64,000 nucleotides of DNA from Mortierella sp. BCC40632 (taxonomy: Eukaryota; Mortierellomycota; Mortierellomycetes; Mortierellales; Mortierellaceae): positions 124,001 to 188,000 of the forward strand of contig WAEK01000027.1 in NCBI GenBank assembly GCA_011634665.1. Direction: 5' to 3'. The position numbers were made by a program, and so were the translations under genes. The notes beneath the pieces were generated by a model. The model was not told the origin of the DNA. It made no database searches and saw nothing but the letters and a program-made list of their open reading frames with translations. Shown here piece after piece: positions 19,662 through 30,300 of the stretch; position 1 is the first letter of the stretch, and each line of letters begins with the position of its first letter.

Positions 19662-20644
19662 ATGATCAATGACTTACCTACACCGTATTCTTCCCAGAGT
19701 GGTAACCCTACTCAACAATCATCGGATGGTAACCCCATCCAACCTGCGCAGAATCCCCTTCCACAACTCCTCCCTTCCACCCTCACCAACGAGGACATCC
19801 AAGCATTGGTGGCGGTCCTTGCCCCAGCTCTTCGACAGGCAGGGATCACTCCATCAACGGATCAACATAAAGACCCTTACCTCACAGTCAACCCATCTGT
19901 TCCAATCCTCGAACCTTACGATCAGCTCGAGGAATACCTGCCTAGCTTCAAAACCGGCTTAAGTTTCACGACCATCCTAAGTGGGATGAAGACGATGGCT
20001 ACACCGACATCAAGCACTTCCCGAGAGTGCGTGGGATTGAGTACACGGCTCCAGTCCTCCCTACTCACCTCAACACTTCCAAACACTTACAGAGAAGAGA
20101 TCAAGAGTTCGCTACTCTCAAAAAAAAATTGGCCCACCTCACCAGACCAATTGACGCCACAGTCCATGCTATCCTTTCCTCACCTGCAACAGATCAGGAC
20201 GATCCGGTCATGGCTAACATCATTGAGACTCTGGACACCATTCGTTACAATCTCGCAGCAATCAGCACTGAGATGGGCCATCTTCGTACGCAGGCCATTT
20301 GCAGAGACAAGAATATCATTCCCCTACTGACCCCAACGGGAAGACCCCAATCATTTCTCACCAGGAGATTATCGATCAACAAAAGTTCACCAAGTCACTC
20401 AAGAATGCGACAGGACAGGGTGACAGAGGTAACGGAAGGGGCAGGGGCAGAGGCGGCTACAAAAATCATGGGAACCACAATTTCCAGGGGTAACCAACAG
20501 CGGCACACAGAAGGCAACAACAATGAGAAACAGAGCCAATCGAACTCGAACTCTTATCAAACTCCAAACAGCGACAGCAGCAGCCAGTCTTTTCAGCAAG
20601 CCTCGAACCCAAGGGGACGCGGTCGGGGCCGAGGACGCCAGTAG
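19662..20644 (+). pseudogene. DIRS Gag-like protein, frames broken
   Basis: Starts at the ATG at 19662 (MINDLPTPYSS). Pieces of one protein are read in three frames: to about 19975, then 20027-20290 (helical, MANIIETLDTIRYNLAAIS), then 20299-20493 (GRGRGRGGYKNHG) and back for a Ser/Gln-rich end with GRGRGRGRQ. Gly-Arg repeats suggest RNA binding. DIRS Gag proteins are poorly conserved, so the call rests on position before the reverse transcriptase. Three frame changes mean the copy is broken, or misread. Confidence 0.65.
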
Positions 20645-22512
20645 GAGGACGACTACATCGGTTCCAAGCAGCGTGGAGACGACTCACCGACGAAGACTGG
20701 ATTCGTCGGACTATCGAAGATGGATTCAGAATCCCGTTCACTTCTCTCCCGCCAGACAGTCCCCATCCCAGACACCACCATCCCCGATCGACCAAAGAGA
20801 CGGAAACAATAGAGAAGGAAATCCTCGCTCTTCTCGAAAAACGCGCAATAGAGGAAGCTACCGAAGATGGCTTTACGAGCCGACTTTTACGATCCCAAAG
20901 AAAACGGGAGACTTGAGGCCTGTTCTAAACCTACGTCCCTTAAATCAGTATGTACCGAAGAAACATTTCAAAATGGAGACGATCAAGGTAGTTTGCAATA
21001 TGATAAACAAGGGAGACTACATGACCAGTGTAGATCTCCAGGATGCATTCCTCCACGTTCTCATCCACGAGTCTTCCAGGAAACACCTACAATTCCACTG
21101 GAAAGGGAAACAGTACCAGTTCCGCGTACTACCCTTCGGTCTCTCATTGGCGCCCTTCGTCTTTACGAAGGTCCTCAAACCGATCCTCAGATGGGCTCGG
21201 CGCAAGGGAATAAGGATCGCAGCGTACTTAGACGATCTATTGATAGTAGCCAGGAACAGGGAACAGTCCTTGCTAGCAACAAAACAAGTTCTCGACAAGT
21301 TGAAGTCGCTCGGATTCCTAGTAAAGGAAAGCAAGTCTCATCTGGAGCCCACACAGTCGATATCACATCTGGGATTCCAGATCGACTCCCAGAAGATGAC
21401 ACTTTCAGTGCCAAAAAAGACAAGATCCGCGACATCAGAAGAGAAGCTTCCAAGATGATCAAGAAGGGCAAGATGACGCTGAGAGCCCTCTCGTCCTTCA
21501 TCGGGAAAGCACTCGCAATGACGGCAGCAGTTCTGCCTGCCAGACTCAAGACGCAAACCCTGGTACAAGTGAAGAACGAAGCCCTTCAACGGGGACTTCA
21601 TGGACGGAATATGTTTCATTGACGACACCAGCTCTGGAGGACCTTCAATGGTGGATAGAAGGCTTACAATCGTGGAACGGCCTCACTTGGATCCAACAAC
21701 CTCCCCAAGCGGAGATCTACACCGATGCCTCGGATACGGGATGGGGGATCGTCCATGGACAGAAAACCATCTCAGGATTATGGGACAGACAGCTGATGGA
21801 GACTCACATCAACTTGAAAGAGTTAATGGTGATTTGGTACACAGTGGCACACCCTCAATTCCAAGGGAAGAGATTAATGATTTATTGCGACAACACAACG
21901 ACTATTGCATACGTGAACAAGTTTGGAGGGACGAGATCACCAGAGCTGATGAAGCTAGCAGACAGGATTTTGGTCTCATTGCTTGGCGACGGGAACCACA
22001 ATCTCCACAGCATTCGTCCCTCATTACTCAACCCTGCCGATCCACCCAGTCGACAATTGCAGAAGCAACTAGAATGGAGTATCAGTCCCGAAGCATTCCA
22101 GACACTGGACGACAAGTGGGGACCCCACCACATAGATCTCTTCGCCTCGAAACACAACGCAAAGCTGAAGAACTACATGTCATGGAAATTCGAGAAGGAA
22201 GCAGTGGCACAGGACGCCATGCAACAGGAATGGAAAGGACAAGGCAGACTCTATGTCTGTCCTCCATGGAATTTGATCCCGCTGATTCTAGCGAGGATTC
22301 AGAAGGAGGGCCTGAAAGCGACATTGATAACTCCGAACTGGACAGGCGCCATCTGGTATCCAACAATGAAGATGATGACATCAGAACCACCAATTCATCT
22401 ACATCGCTCCGCCGTTCAGGACGCCTTCAAAAAAAACCCCGGGATCCTAGAGAAGAACCCAGCTTGGTCCTTGATCGCATGGAACATAAACGGCGCAAGA
22501 CCCTGTCAATGA
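20560..22512 (+). pseudogene. DIRS reverse transcriptase and RNase H, frames broken
   Basis: Reverse transcriptase blocks in DIRS style: YEPTFTIPKKTGDLRPVLNLRPLN, MTSVDLQDAFLHV, FRVLPFGLSLAPFVFTK and the catalytic AAYLDDLLIVA. The frame shifts at an A6 run near 21410 and again near 21615. RNase H follows: AEIYTDASDTGWGI, HINLKELMVIWY, MIYCDNTTTIAYVNKFGG, LNPADPPSR. After it, DLFASKHNAKLKNYMSW and LYVCPPWNLIPLIL match the segment between RNase H and recombinase in DIRS Pol. Catalytic residues (YLDD; D, E, D of RNase H) are all present; only frames are damaged. Confidence 0.88.
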
Positions 22513-23480
22513 AAGGATACGACAACTCCGTAGTCAACATTCTGAGAGACGCGGAGACGGAAAGGCTCAAACGCAAACGTTACAGTCATATTCAGAAGTC
22601 GTTCATACAATGGTGTGAGGATAAGAGTGTAGACCCCACACTTCCCAACCCAGCGATGGTCCTCAATTTTCTTGCTTGGGGACACACCACCAAAGGATGG
22701 AAAAGCGACTACAATATCAGCCTATCGAGCCCAGCTCACGGGACTCTATGAAGACACCTCACTTTTCCAACAGGACAGCTACTTCTCCAGCTTCTTCCAA
22801 GTTTTACGCGCAAACGAAGTGGATTCAAACAAGGAGATGGACTTAGACATTACGCCGATCTTGGATTATTTTCGGTCACTACCGCCAAACAAAAATGTAT
22901 CAGCAGAGATCCTCGCACAGAAATTATGTTGGTCACTGGGTATGTGCGCATTCCTCCGCCCTAGCGACATCGAGCGTATTGATCTGGATGAGTGCCAAAT
23001 AGAGAACACGTTTTGAAACTGCTCGTCCTTCGTCCCAAAGAAAAGTCAAACGGAATTCACAAAACAAATATGTGATCCCTTAAAAGCGCTGCAATCGGAT
23101 CCCGCCCTTTGTCCAGTCAAGACGTTCAAGGCTTATGTGTCACGGTTCACAAAGGACCGCCTATCAGTTCCGCATCCGACCCAGCCCTCCTTAATGTACA
23201 ATCCACTGGTACGACACGTCAAGTATCACGAGATGGGTGTTTCAGCACAGCGCATCGGAAAACACATCAAGGCGGTCATGTCAAAGCTACAATTACCACC
23301 AGGAGCAAAGGGTACCAAAGGCCAGAGCCGCAGGATCTACACAAGCGGCAAGGAAAAGGAGCTGACATCAACGACATTGTCACTCAAGGCAATTGGTCTT
23401 CTTCAGCGATGTTCTCCAAGTTTTATCGTATGTCAAGCAAGACGAAATCAAACTTTACGAAAATGGTATTGGGCTGATTA
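22513..23480 (+). pseudogene. DIRS tyrosine recombinase, frames broken
   Basis: Integration enzyme of the DIRS element, replacing an integrase. The core-binding part is read in two frames (RYSHIQKSFIQWCEDKSVDP; LFQQDSYFSSFFQVLRA), then KLCWSLGMCAFLRPSDIERI with the first catalytic Arg (LRPSDI). A stop at 23014 and frame changes near 23040 and 23310 follow. The end reads INDIVTQGNWSSSAMFSKFYR, where the Tyr of KFYR is the expected nucleophile. The expected HxxR motif falls where frames change, so I cannot confirm it. Confidence 0.8.
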
Positions 23481-23491
23481 CTCTGAATGCA

Positions 23492-23590
23492 CAGTAAAGG
23501 GGTCGCTGGCTCTATGAAGGATAATGCAGGACTAAGACGACAAAAGGAAGTCTTATGTCCATTATCCGAGCCAGCGACCCCTTTTTACTG
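23492..23590 (+). repeat. DIRS internal complementary region
   Basis: CAGTAAAGGGGTCGCTGGCT through AAGGATAAT is the reverse complement of the outer left edge (19346-19379). The following GCAGGACTAAGACGAC through GCCAGCGACCCC is the reverse complement of the outer right edge. This is the classical template for completing DIRS ends. Confidence 0.93.
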
Positions 23591-23634
23591 TCCCACCCCC
23601 TCTCCTCCCTTTTATCTGTTCACCATACTCGCGA

Positions 23635-23760
23635 AAGAAAGATGGGGTTCAGAGTCAGCCAAGGAGAGAGGGTTATCTAGCTAGTATTTTCTTTATTTTA
23701 TCTGTATCTCGAGTGGAAATAAATGAAAGAAGGATTACACAGTAAAGGGGTCGCTGGCTC
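23635..23760 (-). repeat. DIRS right inverted terminal repeat
   Basis: Uninterrupted partner of the left repeat. A further ~41 bp to 23801 are specific to the right edge and are copied in the internal complementary region. Confidence 0.92.
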
Positions 23761-23912
23761 GGATAATGGACATAAGACTTCCTTTGTCGTCTTAGTCCTG
23801 CATAAACTCCATTAGGACAATAGTCTTGGAGTCTTGGCGGTTGTGCTGACCCTTCAATTTTTGACTCTTGCTTTCGACTCCTTTAATTGTGCTCCAGAGC
23901 CTGCCCCTCCAG

Positions 23913-24495
23913 CTACTTTTCATGCTCCTTATTCATTTTGTCCTGGATGATGTTGCCACTGACAGTCGAGAGCACCTTTTCAATATCACTACCTTCAAGA
24001 ACATGTCGTAATTTCAACCTTGACAAAATGGAAATGAAAATGTTAGCATAAGGAGTCATGTTTGAAACCCTCACGTAGCGTAACAATAGTCGACAGTTGC
24101 TTGTTGTCTTACTGAACAAAGCAACAGTAGATACTGCCCTTGACACAAACATAAAACACAATGTCGGGACCAGAATCATGAGGTACTGGAAAGTAGAACG
24201 GTGGGATGTGTTGGTCACCACATGTGGATCCATTCTCGACATTTGCCTTCATAAAGTCCTGTGTAGGTATATTCTTGTGTGAAATAGCAAGTCTCAAATC
24301 TTGCTCGCGGTATCCAACTATTGTCCCATCCCCGGTTAATGATTCAGGGACCGTATTGCTGGTGAGAAGTGGCCAGGAGGAGAGAGGTCTAGTTTTGAAC
24401 GTTTCGATGAAAACAGCAGGCATCGCAGTCTTCCACATATTACTGTGCACTATGGCATTTGTTGAATGAAGCATTGCCCGTTCCGAAGCAGCCAA
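23913..24495 (-). pseudogene. CRN-type C-terminal nuclease fragment, two exons
   Basis: Two exons, 24495-24113 and 24018-23913, with a 94-nt intron (GTAAGA donor at 24112, CAAG acceptor at 24019). Splicing joins FPVPHDSGPDIVFYV...CCFVQ to LKLRHVLEG, completing a GPDIVF...VQLKL pattern. This matches the PD-(D/E)xK-like core of CRN C-terminal domains known in Rhizophagus and Mortierella proteins. The frame is open upstream of 24495 (FFQERGPLHLAASE), where the header and NTPase parts should be; they are missing, so this is a 5'-truncated copy. It ends HEK at 23913, about 110 bp from the DIRS right edge. Confidence 0.6.
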
Positions 24496-24689
24496 GTGTA
24501 GAGGGCCCCTTTCCTGGAAAAATTCTTTGTTCCGTTACTGCGATGGCAATAGTTGTGGTAAGTAGAACCAACAACTTGTAATTAAAATTTCCGCCTCCCC
24601 CCCCCCTCCCCTCCCCTTCCCTCTGCCGATCTTTTCAAATGCCTCGGAAATTTAGCCATTAAGGCTCTTCCAATCAAGCCTCGAATGTA

Positions 24690-24832
24690 TTCTCCATTTC
24701 ATCTGTTTTTGTTTTTTCCATTCTTATTTTCGAGGATTATGCACGGTCCGTTGCACGGGGTTACTGCGAAGGGGGGTGTTAATCTTCAAATAAGCAGCGC
24801 AATCTGAGGTCAAAAACATCTGAAATGGAGAA
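24690..24832 (-). mobile_element. 143-bp Tc1/mariner-type MITE, copy c
   Basis: Inverted relative to copies a and b, same sequence by eye, TA at 24688-24689 and 24833-24834. Confidence 0.92.
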
Positions 24833-25119
24833 TATGCAACGGAGAAAAAAAATATACAAAGTACAAAATGCAAAATGCAAAATGCAAAGCCCAGAGTGAA
24901 CAAATCTCTTTCCTGCACCAGCATGTCTAGCCTATCAAGGTTGTAGGCCCCTGCGCTTGCTAATTAACGCAGGGGTGTCCCCCTATTGGCATTGAAGCAG
25001 GACAAAGAGTCTTGGGAGTGAAGAATAGCTTGATGAATAATAGACCGATAAACTCGAGAAGAAGAAAAAAGAAGTCAAATCTTTTGGAGCAGCTTGCATG
25101 CACAGGTCGAGTGTGCAGA

Positions 25120-25260
25120 GAACGAGGTTGGGGCGAAGGCGAGGGCGAAGGCGAGGGAAGGATAAGGAGAGAGCTAGGGGAGGGCTGGGGCTAAGGCGAG
25201 GGCGAGGGTGAAGATGAAGGTGAGAGTGGGAGAAGGAGTGAAGGTGAGGGTGAAGGGGAC
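25120..25260 (+). repeat. GGCGAG/GGTGAA hexamer-rich tandem tract
   Basis: Degenerate array of 6-nt units (GGCGAG, GGCGAA, GGTGAG). A similar tract lies at 55437-55545. Here it ends just before TTTAAATA (25265), a TATA-like element upstream of the GTPase gene. Confidence 0.8.
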
Positions 25261-25390
25261 ACCCTTTAAATAAGTCATGATGTCGCTCCTACTCAACGTC
25301 CTCATCTCATTCTCATCCGATCTAGCCTCAAAACCCTTGGCTCGCAACAGAACTCGGCAATACCAACAGCGATTACTACAGCACAAGACA

Positions 25391-26227
25391 ATGAGCAAAT
25401 ACTCTAACCCTCATATCGCAAGACTAGCCCATTTGTTGGCTGCAGTAAAGAACGAAGACTTCAAGCCATCCGACAGCGAAAACGTAGTCGTGGTGGGCAA
25501 GACTGGAGCAGGAAAATCGAGCATCATCAGCCTCCTCCTCGGCAAGGATATTGGTGTGGGACACGGACTCTATTGTTGCACGACAGAAACGATGGAGTAT
25601 GATGTAGATCTTCCTGCAGAGTCTGGTAATCGACGAATCAAGCTCATCGACACACTTGGAGTTTTGGACACAAAAGTTAGTTTGACATCCCTCCTCGAAT
25701 CCCTCGTCGATGGATTGACGGGAAGGTTCTACCATGTGAATTCTATCATGCTTGTCCTTGAATGCGCACGGTTCACGAAAGAGACACAAGACGCTTTGGA
25801 TAGTCTGTGCCGAACATTCGGACTCGATGACATTGAGAGATCCAAACGTTTGTTGGTCGTGGTCACCAAAACAGAAAGCTCACCCGTCAAGGAGCAAGAC
25901 GCAGTTGTCAGATCCGTTATTGAACATCCCTTCTTCAAGAAACTCGGCATCTCCGAGAGATATATGGAGGAAAATACGATCCAAGTATTCGCGGGTCAGT
26001 CAGAAGGAGTGCACCCAAGTCTTGTACCCGTTTATGAGCAATTCCGAGCAGAATCCAAAGACAGATTGCTTAACAAGCTTAAACAGAAGAACGACCCCAT
26101 GACAGTCTCGAATGACTTTGCTCAAAAACTCACCAACTTCCTCACCAACAACATACAAACAGTGACAAACGTGTTTGAAATCACATTTGAAATCTTTCTT
26201 AATCAGATGTTAAGAATAGAAGAATAG
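25391..26227 (+). CDS. AIG1-like (TRAFAC class) P-loop GTPase
   Basis: Single-exon GTPase of 278 residues from ATG 25391 (MSKYSNPHIARLAH); the frame is open upstream to 25277 but that stretch is less like coding. G1/P-loop is VVVVGKTGAGKSSIISLLLG (about residue 35). A Thr for G2 lies in CCTTETMEYDVDL, G3 is LIDTLGVLD, and G4 is VVTKTE. This arrangement fits the AIG1/IAN/Toc34 branch, whose animal and plant members act in immune or membrane processes; fungal functions are unknown. The C-terminal 90 residues are helical and end without a membrane anchor. The gene is undamaged although it sits between a CRN fragment and LTR debris. TTTAAATA lies 126 bp upstream of the ATG. Confidence 0.75.
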   Translation: MSKYSNPHIARLAHLLAAVKNEDFKPSDSENVVVVGKTGAGKSSIISLLLGKDIGVGHGLYCCTTETMEYDVDLPAESGNRRIKLIDTLGVLDTKVSLTSLLESLVDGLTGRFYHVNSIMLVLECARFTKETQDALDSLCRTFGLDDIERSKRLLVVVTKTESSPVKEQDAVVRSVIEHPFFKKLGISERYMEENTIQVFAGQSEGVHPSLVPVYEQFRAESKDRLLNKLKQKNDPMTVSNDFAQKLTNFLTNNIQTVTNVFEITFEIFLNQMLRIEE

Positions 26228-26763
26228 ATTGAAGAGCTGCCGTTTATTATGTAGAGAAGAGAGGAAGGGGTTTACACTATTACACTTTGTGCTGCCTCCC
26301 ACTTGGAGCAGTCGTTCCTCTCTAACATCTCACGTTGTCTTGTAACTCCTTGTAGATGACAAGTGGTTGTGGAAATAAAATTTTGTACATGATAAAAGGT
26401 GGATAGGAAATACCATTGACATCGAAGGCAAACCTCACATGGCTCTGTCAATACCGTCTACACTGTTGTACGTCAAAAATGACTCGACAGAATTTAAACA
26501 ATAAGTATAAACGAAAATACGGCAGAGACGAGTCATGTCTTCTCCGATACTAATCACTTGTTGCTGGATATCGATCCCCTGTCACTGGATCTCGTTGGCT
26601 TCTTGCATTGCCTGAACTGCGCGCTCCCCGTTGTCACTTTAGTTCAGCGCATTTCTGCCTCTTCTGAGGTTGTAATGAATGATGAGGGTACGATGAAAGC
26701 ACTATTTGCGCTATGGAGTGATTAGGTCAACAAAAAAAGCCAATGCCTACCTTTGGTGAAGTG
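26228..26763. other. intergenic
   Basis: AT-rich; holds the 3' region of the GTPase gene (AATAAAATTT at about 26374). No coding frame worth calling. Confidence 0.4.
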
Positions 26764-26970
26764 TGCTGTGGATCACAACATTTCTCCAGCCAAGTCAATA
26801 AATAGGCCTTTTTAGAGAGCCATAGGAGACATTTATAGGTCGTCTGTGGAGAGTGCTGCCTTGGTTGACCTAGAAGGTAAGCACAAAACTGGCCCTTGCC
26901 CTTGAATAAACCACATATCCCATAGCACCGACTTTACTCATCCTCGTTTTTACCAGAGAAGAATGGGAGG
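26764..26970 (+). repeat. diverged solo or partial Ty3 LTR
   Basis: TGCTGTGGATCACAACATTT corresponds to the LTR start at 1654 (TGTTGTAGACCACAACATTT). Further matches follow in order: AGGAGACATTTATA.G.CGTCTG, then GGCCCTTGCCC and AATAAA. No coding part accompanies it. Confidence 0.6.
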
Positions 26971-27337
26971 AGGGTTGAGGGCTTTAGATTGTGCAAACAG
27001 GCAGCCAATCCATTTTAGGGCGGCCACACGACCAAGTCCCAGGTTGTGGGCGTAACAATATGCACTGCGATTGCAGAGATCATCGAAACATACTCTCACC
27101 TGGCCACAGTACACTGGCGTCAATCTATAGGATTATTCACAGTTGAGGCTCGGGTTACGAAGGACAGACTAGGCTGCTTAACAAGATTACACACACACAC
27201 ACACACACAGGTTTTCGTCCCTGTGGCACGAATTAGAGCTTCCATTTAACTGAGTCTAATGGATGATCTTCAAAATTGACTGTGCTCTCTGCTAATTTGA
27301 GTTGACACTACACGAAATCAATTGACTAAAGGGATGT
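26971..27337. other. intergenic with (CA)10
   Basis: 3' flank of the minus-strand gene. A CA repeat lies at 27189-27210. Nothing else recognised. Confidence 0.4.
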
Positions 27338-30300
27338 CTAGATCCACGTTGCACCATCCGCCGCAGACTGGGATAGAGCTCTGATCGTGTTCTCTAGTCT
27401 CTGGATCTCCTCGTACTGTGTCTTGACCAGATGACGCAACATATACACTTCTTCAGATGCTTGCTGAGCCGTGGCTACCAACTCACGACCTTGCTCAAGC
27501 TCTTCTCTATTTTTTTGGAGCTCCTCCTTCAATTGCTGGTTTTCCCATATCAAGTCCTCGGTTATCCCATTATTGCCTGTCGCAGACGGACCAGCTGGGG
27601 CTGCATTCTTCTTCTCAAGCTCAAGACGAAGTGCTTCCACCTCTTTTTGAAGTTCTTCAAACGATGCATAATCTACTGGTGCCGGTGAGTTGAAGGGATG
27701 AACTGGAGCTGATGTGTTGAAGGGATGCACTGGAGCTGGTGGACTGAATTGGCCTACTGGAGCTGGTGAGTCATGATGGTGGTGGACGTTAGGTGGTGGC
27801 TCAACCGAAAAAAGGATTGCTGGTCCTGATTCGGGTCCCACTTTGGTAGTCTCTACCATCTGTTCAAATACTGATGGAGTCATGCTAGACCTTTGGCTGC
27901 CCGCATGAGAGGTCGATTCTCTATTCTTTGGAGCTGAATGGTCGAGCTCAGCATGTTGGATCAATGGGCTCGCTCGGCCATGCTGACGTCTCTCCAAAAG
28001 TTCTCGAGCCTTCTTCAAAAGTCTTTCCTTCTTGTCCGAGCCTGAATGAAGGTTGGGCGACATCATTCCTCGGTCAGAGGCCGTCTCAGAGCCGGAATAC
28101 TGTCTTCCTAGGACGGGTCTCCTATCCATCAGCAAGGGGCTACCACTATCCCTTGGGACGAATGTAGGCGAAAGCTGTACAAATCCTTGGAATGGTGTAT
28201 GGTTTCCATAGCTCCGCTCGTTGCTTGAAGGCGGTTCAGACACGGTTGAGGGTGACAAAGGTGGATACTCCTCAGATAAAATTGGCACAGGCGTTTCAAG
28301 GGGATGACCTTCGCTCCGTACAGCTGCATCGATATCGACAAAGATGCCGTCGCGGGAGCCTTGGTTTCCTATACAGTTAACTCATTTGGTTTAGCAAAAC
28401 AGATAAATTTATGATGGCGCAATCAAAGAGCCCTCGTCTTTTTTTTTTTTTTTCTGAATTTCTTACCAACTGGACTGTAGCTTTCATGAGATGAGATGCC
28501 CGAGATAAGAGCTGGATGAGGTGTCATGGGAACAGTCTCACCAATGTGTCCCACAGCCGGCTCCTCAGGAGGACCTAGGAAGAGATTATTCTCGCTCGGA
28601 TTCACTGGACTTTTGAGAGTTTCCTCGACCGTATTCTCATGTGTTGGTGCCATTGAAAGCGCCTCTGCCCCAACTTCAGTCGGTGAAACCACCGATGGTT
28701 GGATCGGAGCTGGTAATGCAGCGGATACGGAGGCAGTCAAATCCATCTCAAAGGAATGAGCGTGTACAAGATTGGGTTTGATGGGCGGCGAGGTGACAAA
28801 AGTCGCACTCATGGGCTCAGGGTCTTCTGCTTGAGTCGTTGTTGATGGCACTGTTGCCACAGAGACCTCAGAAGGCTCTTGACCTTCTAGTACCGTGGCC
28901 GAAATGTTTGGTTGGCGATGGTATTCCAACCAAGAATCCCGAGCACTATGAAGAATCAAAAGGTCGCTCCCAGGTGGTCTCTTGAACTGCGGCTGGGGCA
29001 CTGGCAAAGTTTCACCAGAAAGTTGGGGATCGTCTATACCATGTAGCCAGAAAAGAAAATCATTAACCCCCGTTTCTAGAGTCATACTAGAATAGCAATG
29101 AAAAGACTAAACAGCTATATTTCGTTTACCATGACGAAGGTCGACAGCGGGCTGTGGCTCAACATTGATGGTCTGGTCGATCTGATCAGTCCGGTCGCCA
29201 GAGATAACATCAAACTCGGGGAATATCGTATAGTTTTGTTGCGGTACTGAATAGCTGTCATCTTGGGCAGGCTGGTGAGGAGTTGCATTGCCATGATCTT
29301 GGATAGGCTGGGGAGGAGTTGCATCGCCATAATCTTGAATAGGTTGTTGAGGGACCGTATGGTCATCACTATGAACGGGCTGCGGAAGAGCCGCATAGTT
29401 ATCCTCATGGATGAGTTGTCGAGGAATTGAATGGCTATCATCCTGAGTTCGCTGAAAAGGAGTTGTATGGCTAATATCCTGGATAGATGGTTGGTGAGCG
29501 GTATGGCTATCGTCTTGAACGGAATGTTGAGAGGCAGTATGGTGATCGTCCTGAGAAGGTGATTGTTGTTGCTGATGCTGTTGCTGTTGCTGTTGTGGCA
29601 GTGGCGGTGGCGGTTGAACGGTGTTGACTGGTTCGGAAATCAATTCTGTCTGGGAAATATTATTATGCTCAGCGTCCATGTTCAGTACAGGAGCAGAACC
29701 ATCGTTACCAATATCGAGTAACATTGAGGAGGCTTCTTGCATTTCACTTGCTTCCATCTTTTGAGGCTTGTCCAAGAGCGTGTCATCCATAGTAGGTGTC
29801 GAAGCCTCTTCCGTCGTTTGCTGATCATCGGGTTTCTGGTTGTGGGCGCCTTGGTTGAAGGGATGTAACTGAGCAAGTGGAGAAGAGAAGATGGACGAAG
29901 CACTGTCCTTTACATTCTTGAAGAGTCTTGACATGCCACGTTCGAACGCAGCGGACTTGGGCATGTTTATAAGATCTTCTACCGCTCCAAGCATCGCTGG
30001 ATCAAATAGAGACGCTTGTCCTCGCTCATGAGGATTCTTCTCCTGAGAAGTCCCCACCAACGAGTCCTCAGAGTTCTCTGCAAGGCATACTTGATCGAAC
30101 AAAGATACGTCGGCTTCTGTGCCCATAGATTGGAAAAACGAACCTGGGATCGTAGTGCCGAAAGGAGAACGCTCTGGAGGCGAGTCATGAGGCCTGGTAA
30201 AATATTGCGATCTGGAGATAGTACTCGAGAGCTCAAGGATAGAGTAGTTGTCCGAGAGAGGACCATCGGATCGAGGATCATTGTCACCTGGAAATACAAA

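Larger units (their letters stand above)
19346..23801 (+). mobile_element. DIRS-type tyrosine-recombinase retrotransposon
   Basis: Boundaries follow from the internal complementary region: its left half is the reverse complement of 19346-19379 and its right half of about 23740-23801, joined as in a circular intermediate. Inverted terminal repeats share about 126 bp (19359-19437 plus 19583-19633 against 23635-23760). Gag-like, RT/RNase H and recombinase coding regions lie between. The left repeat is split by MITE copy b. Confidence 0.9.

Noticed and set aside
21619..22393. Alternative and antisense frames over the DIRS RNase H region
   Set aside because: RNase H catalytic motifs occur in only one plus-strand frame; the others are shadows.
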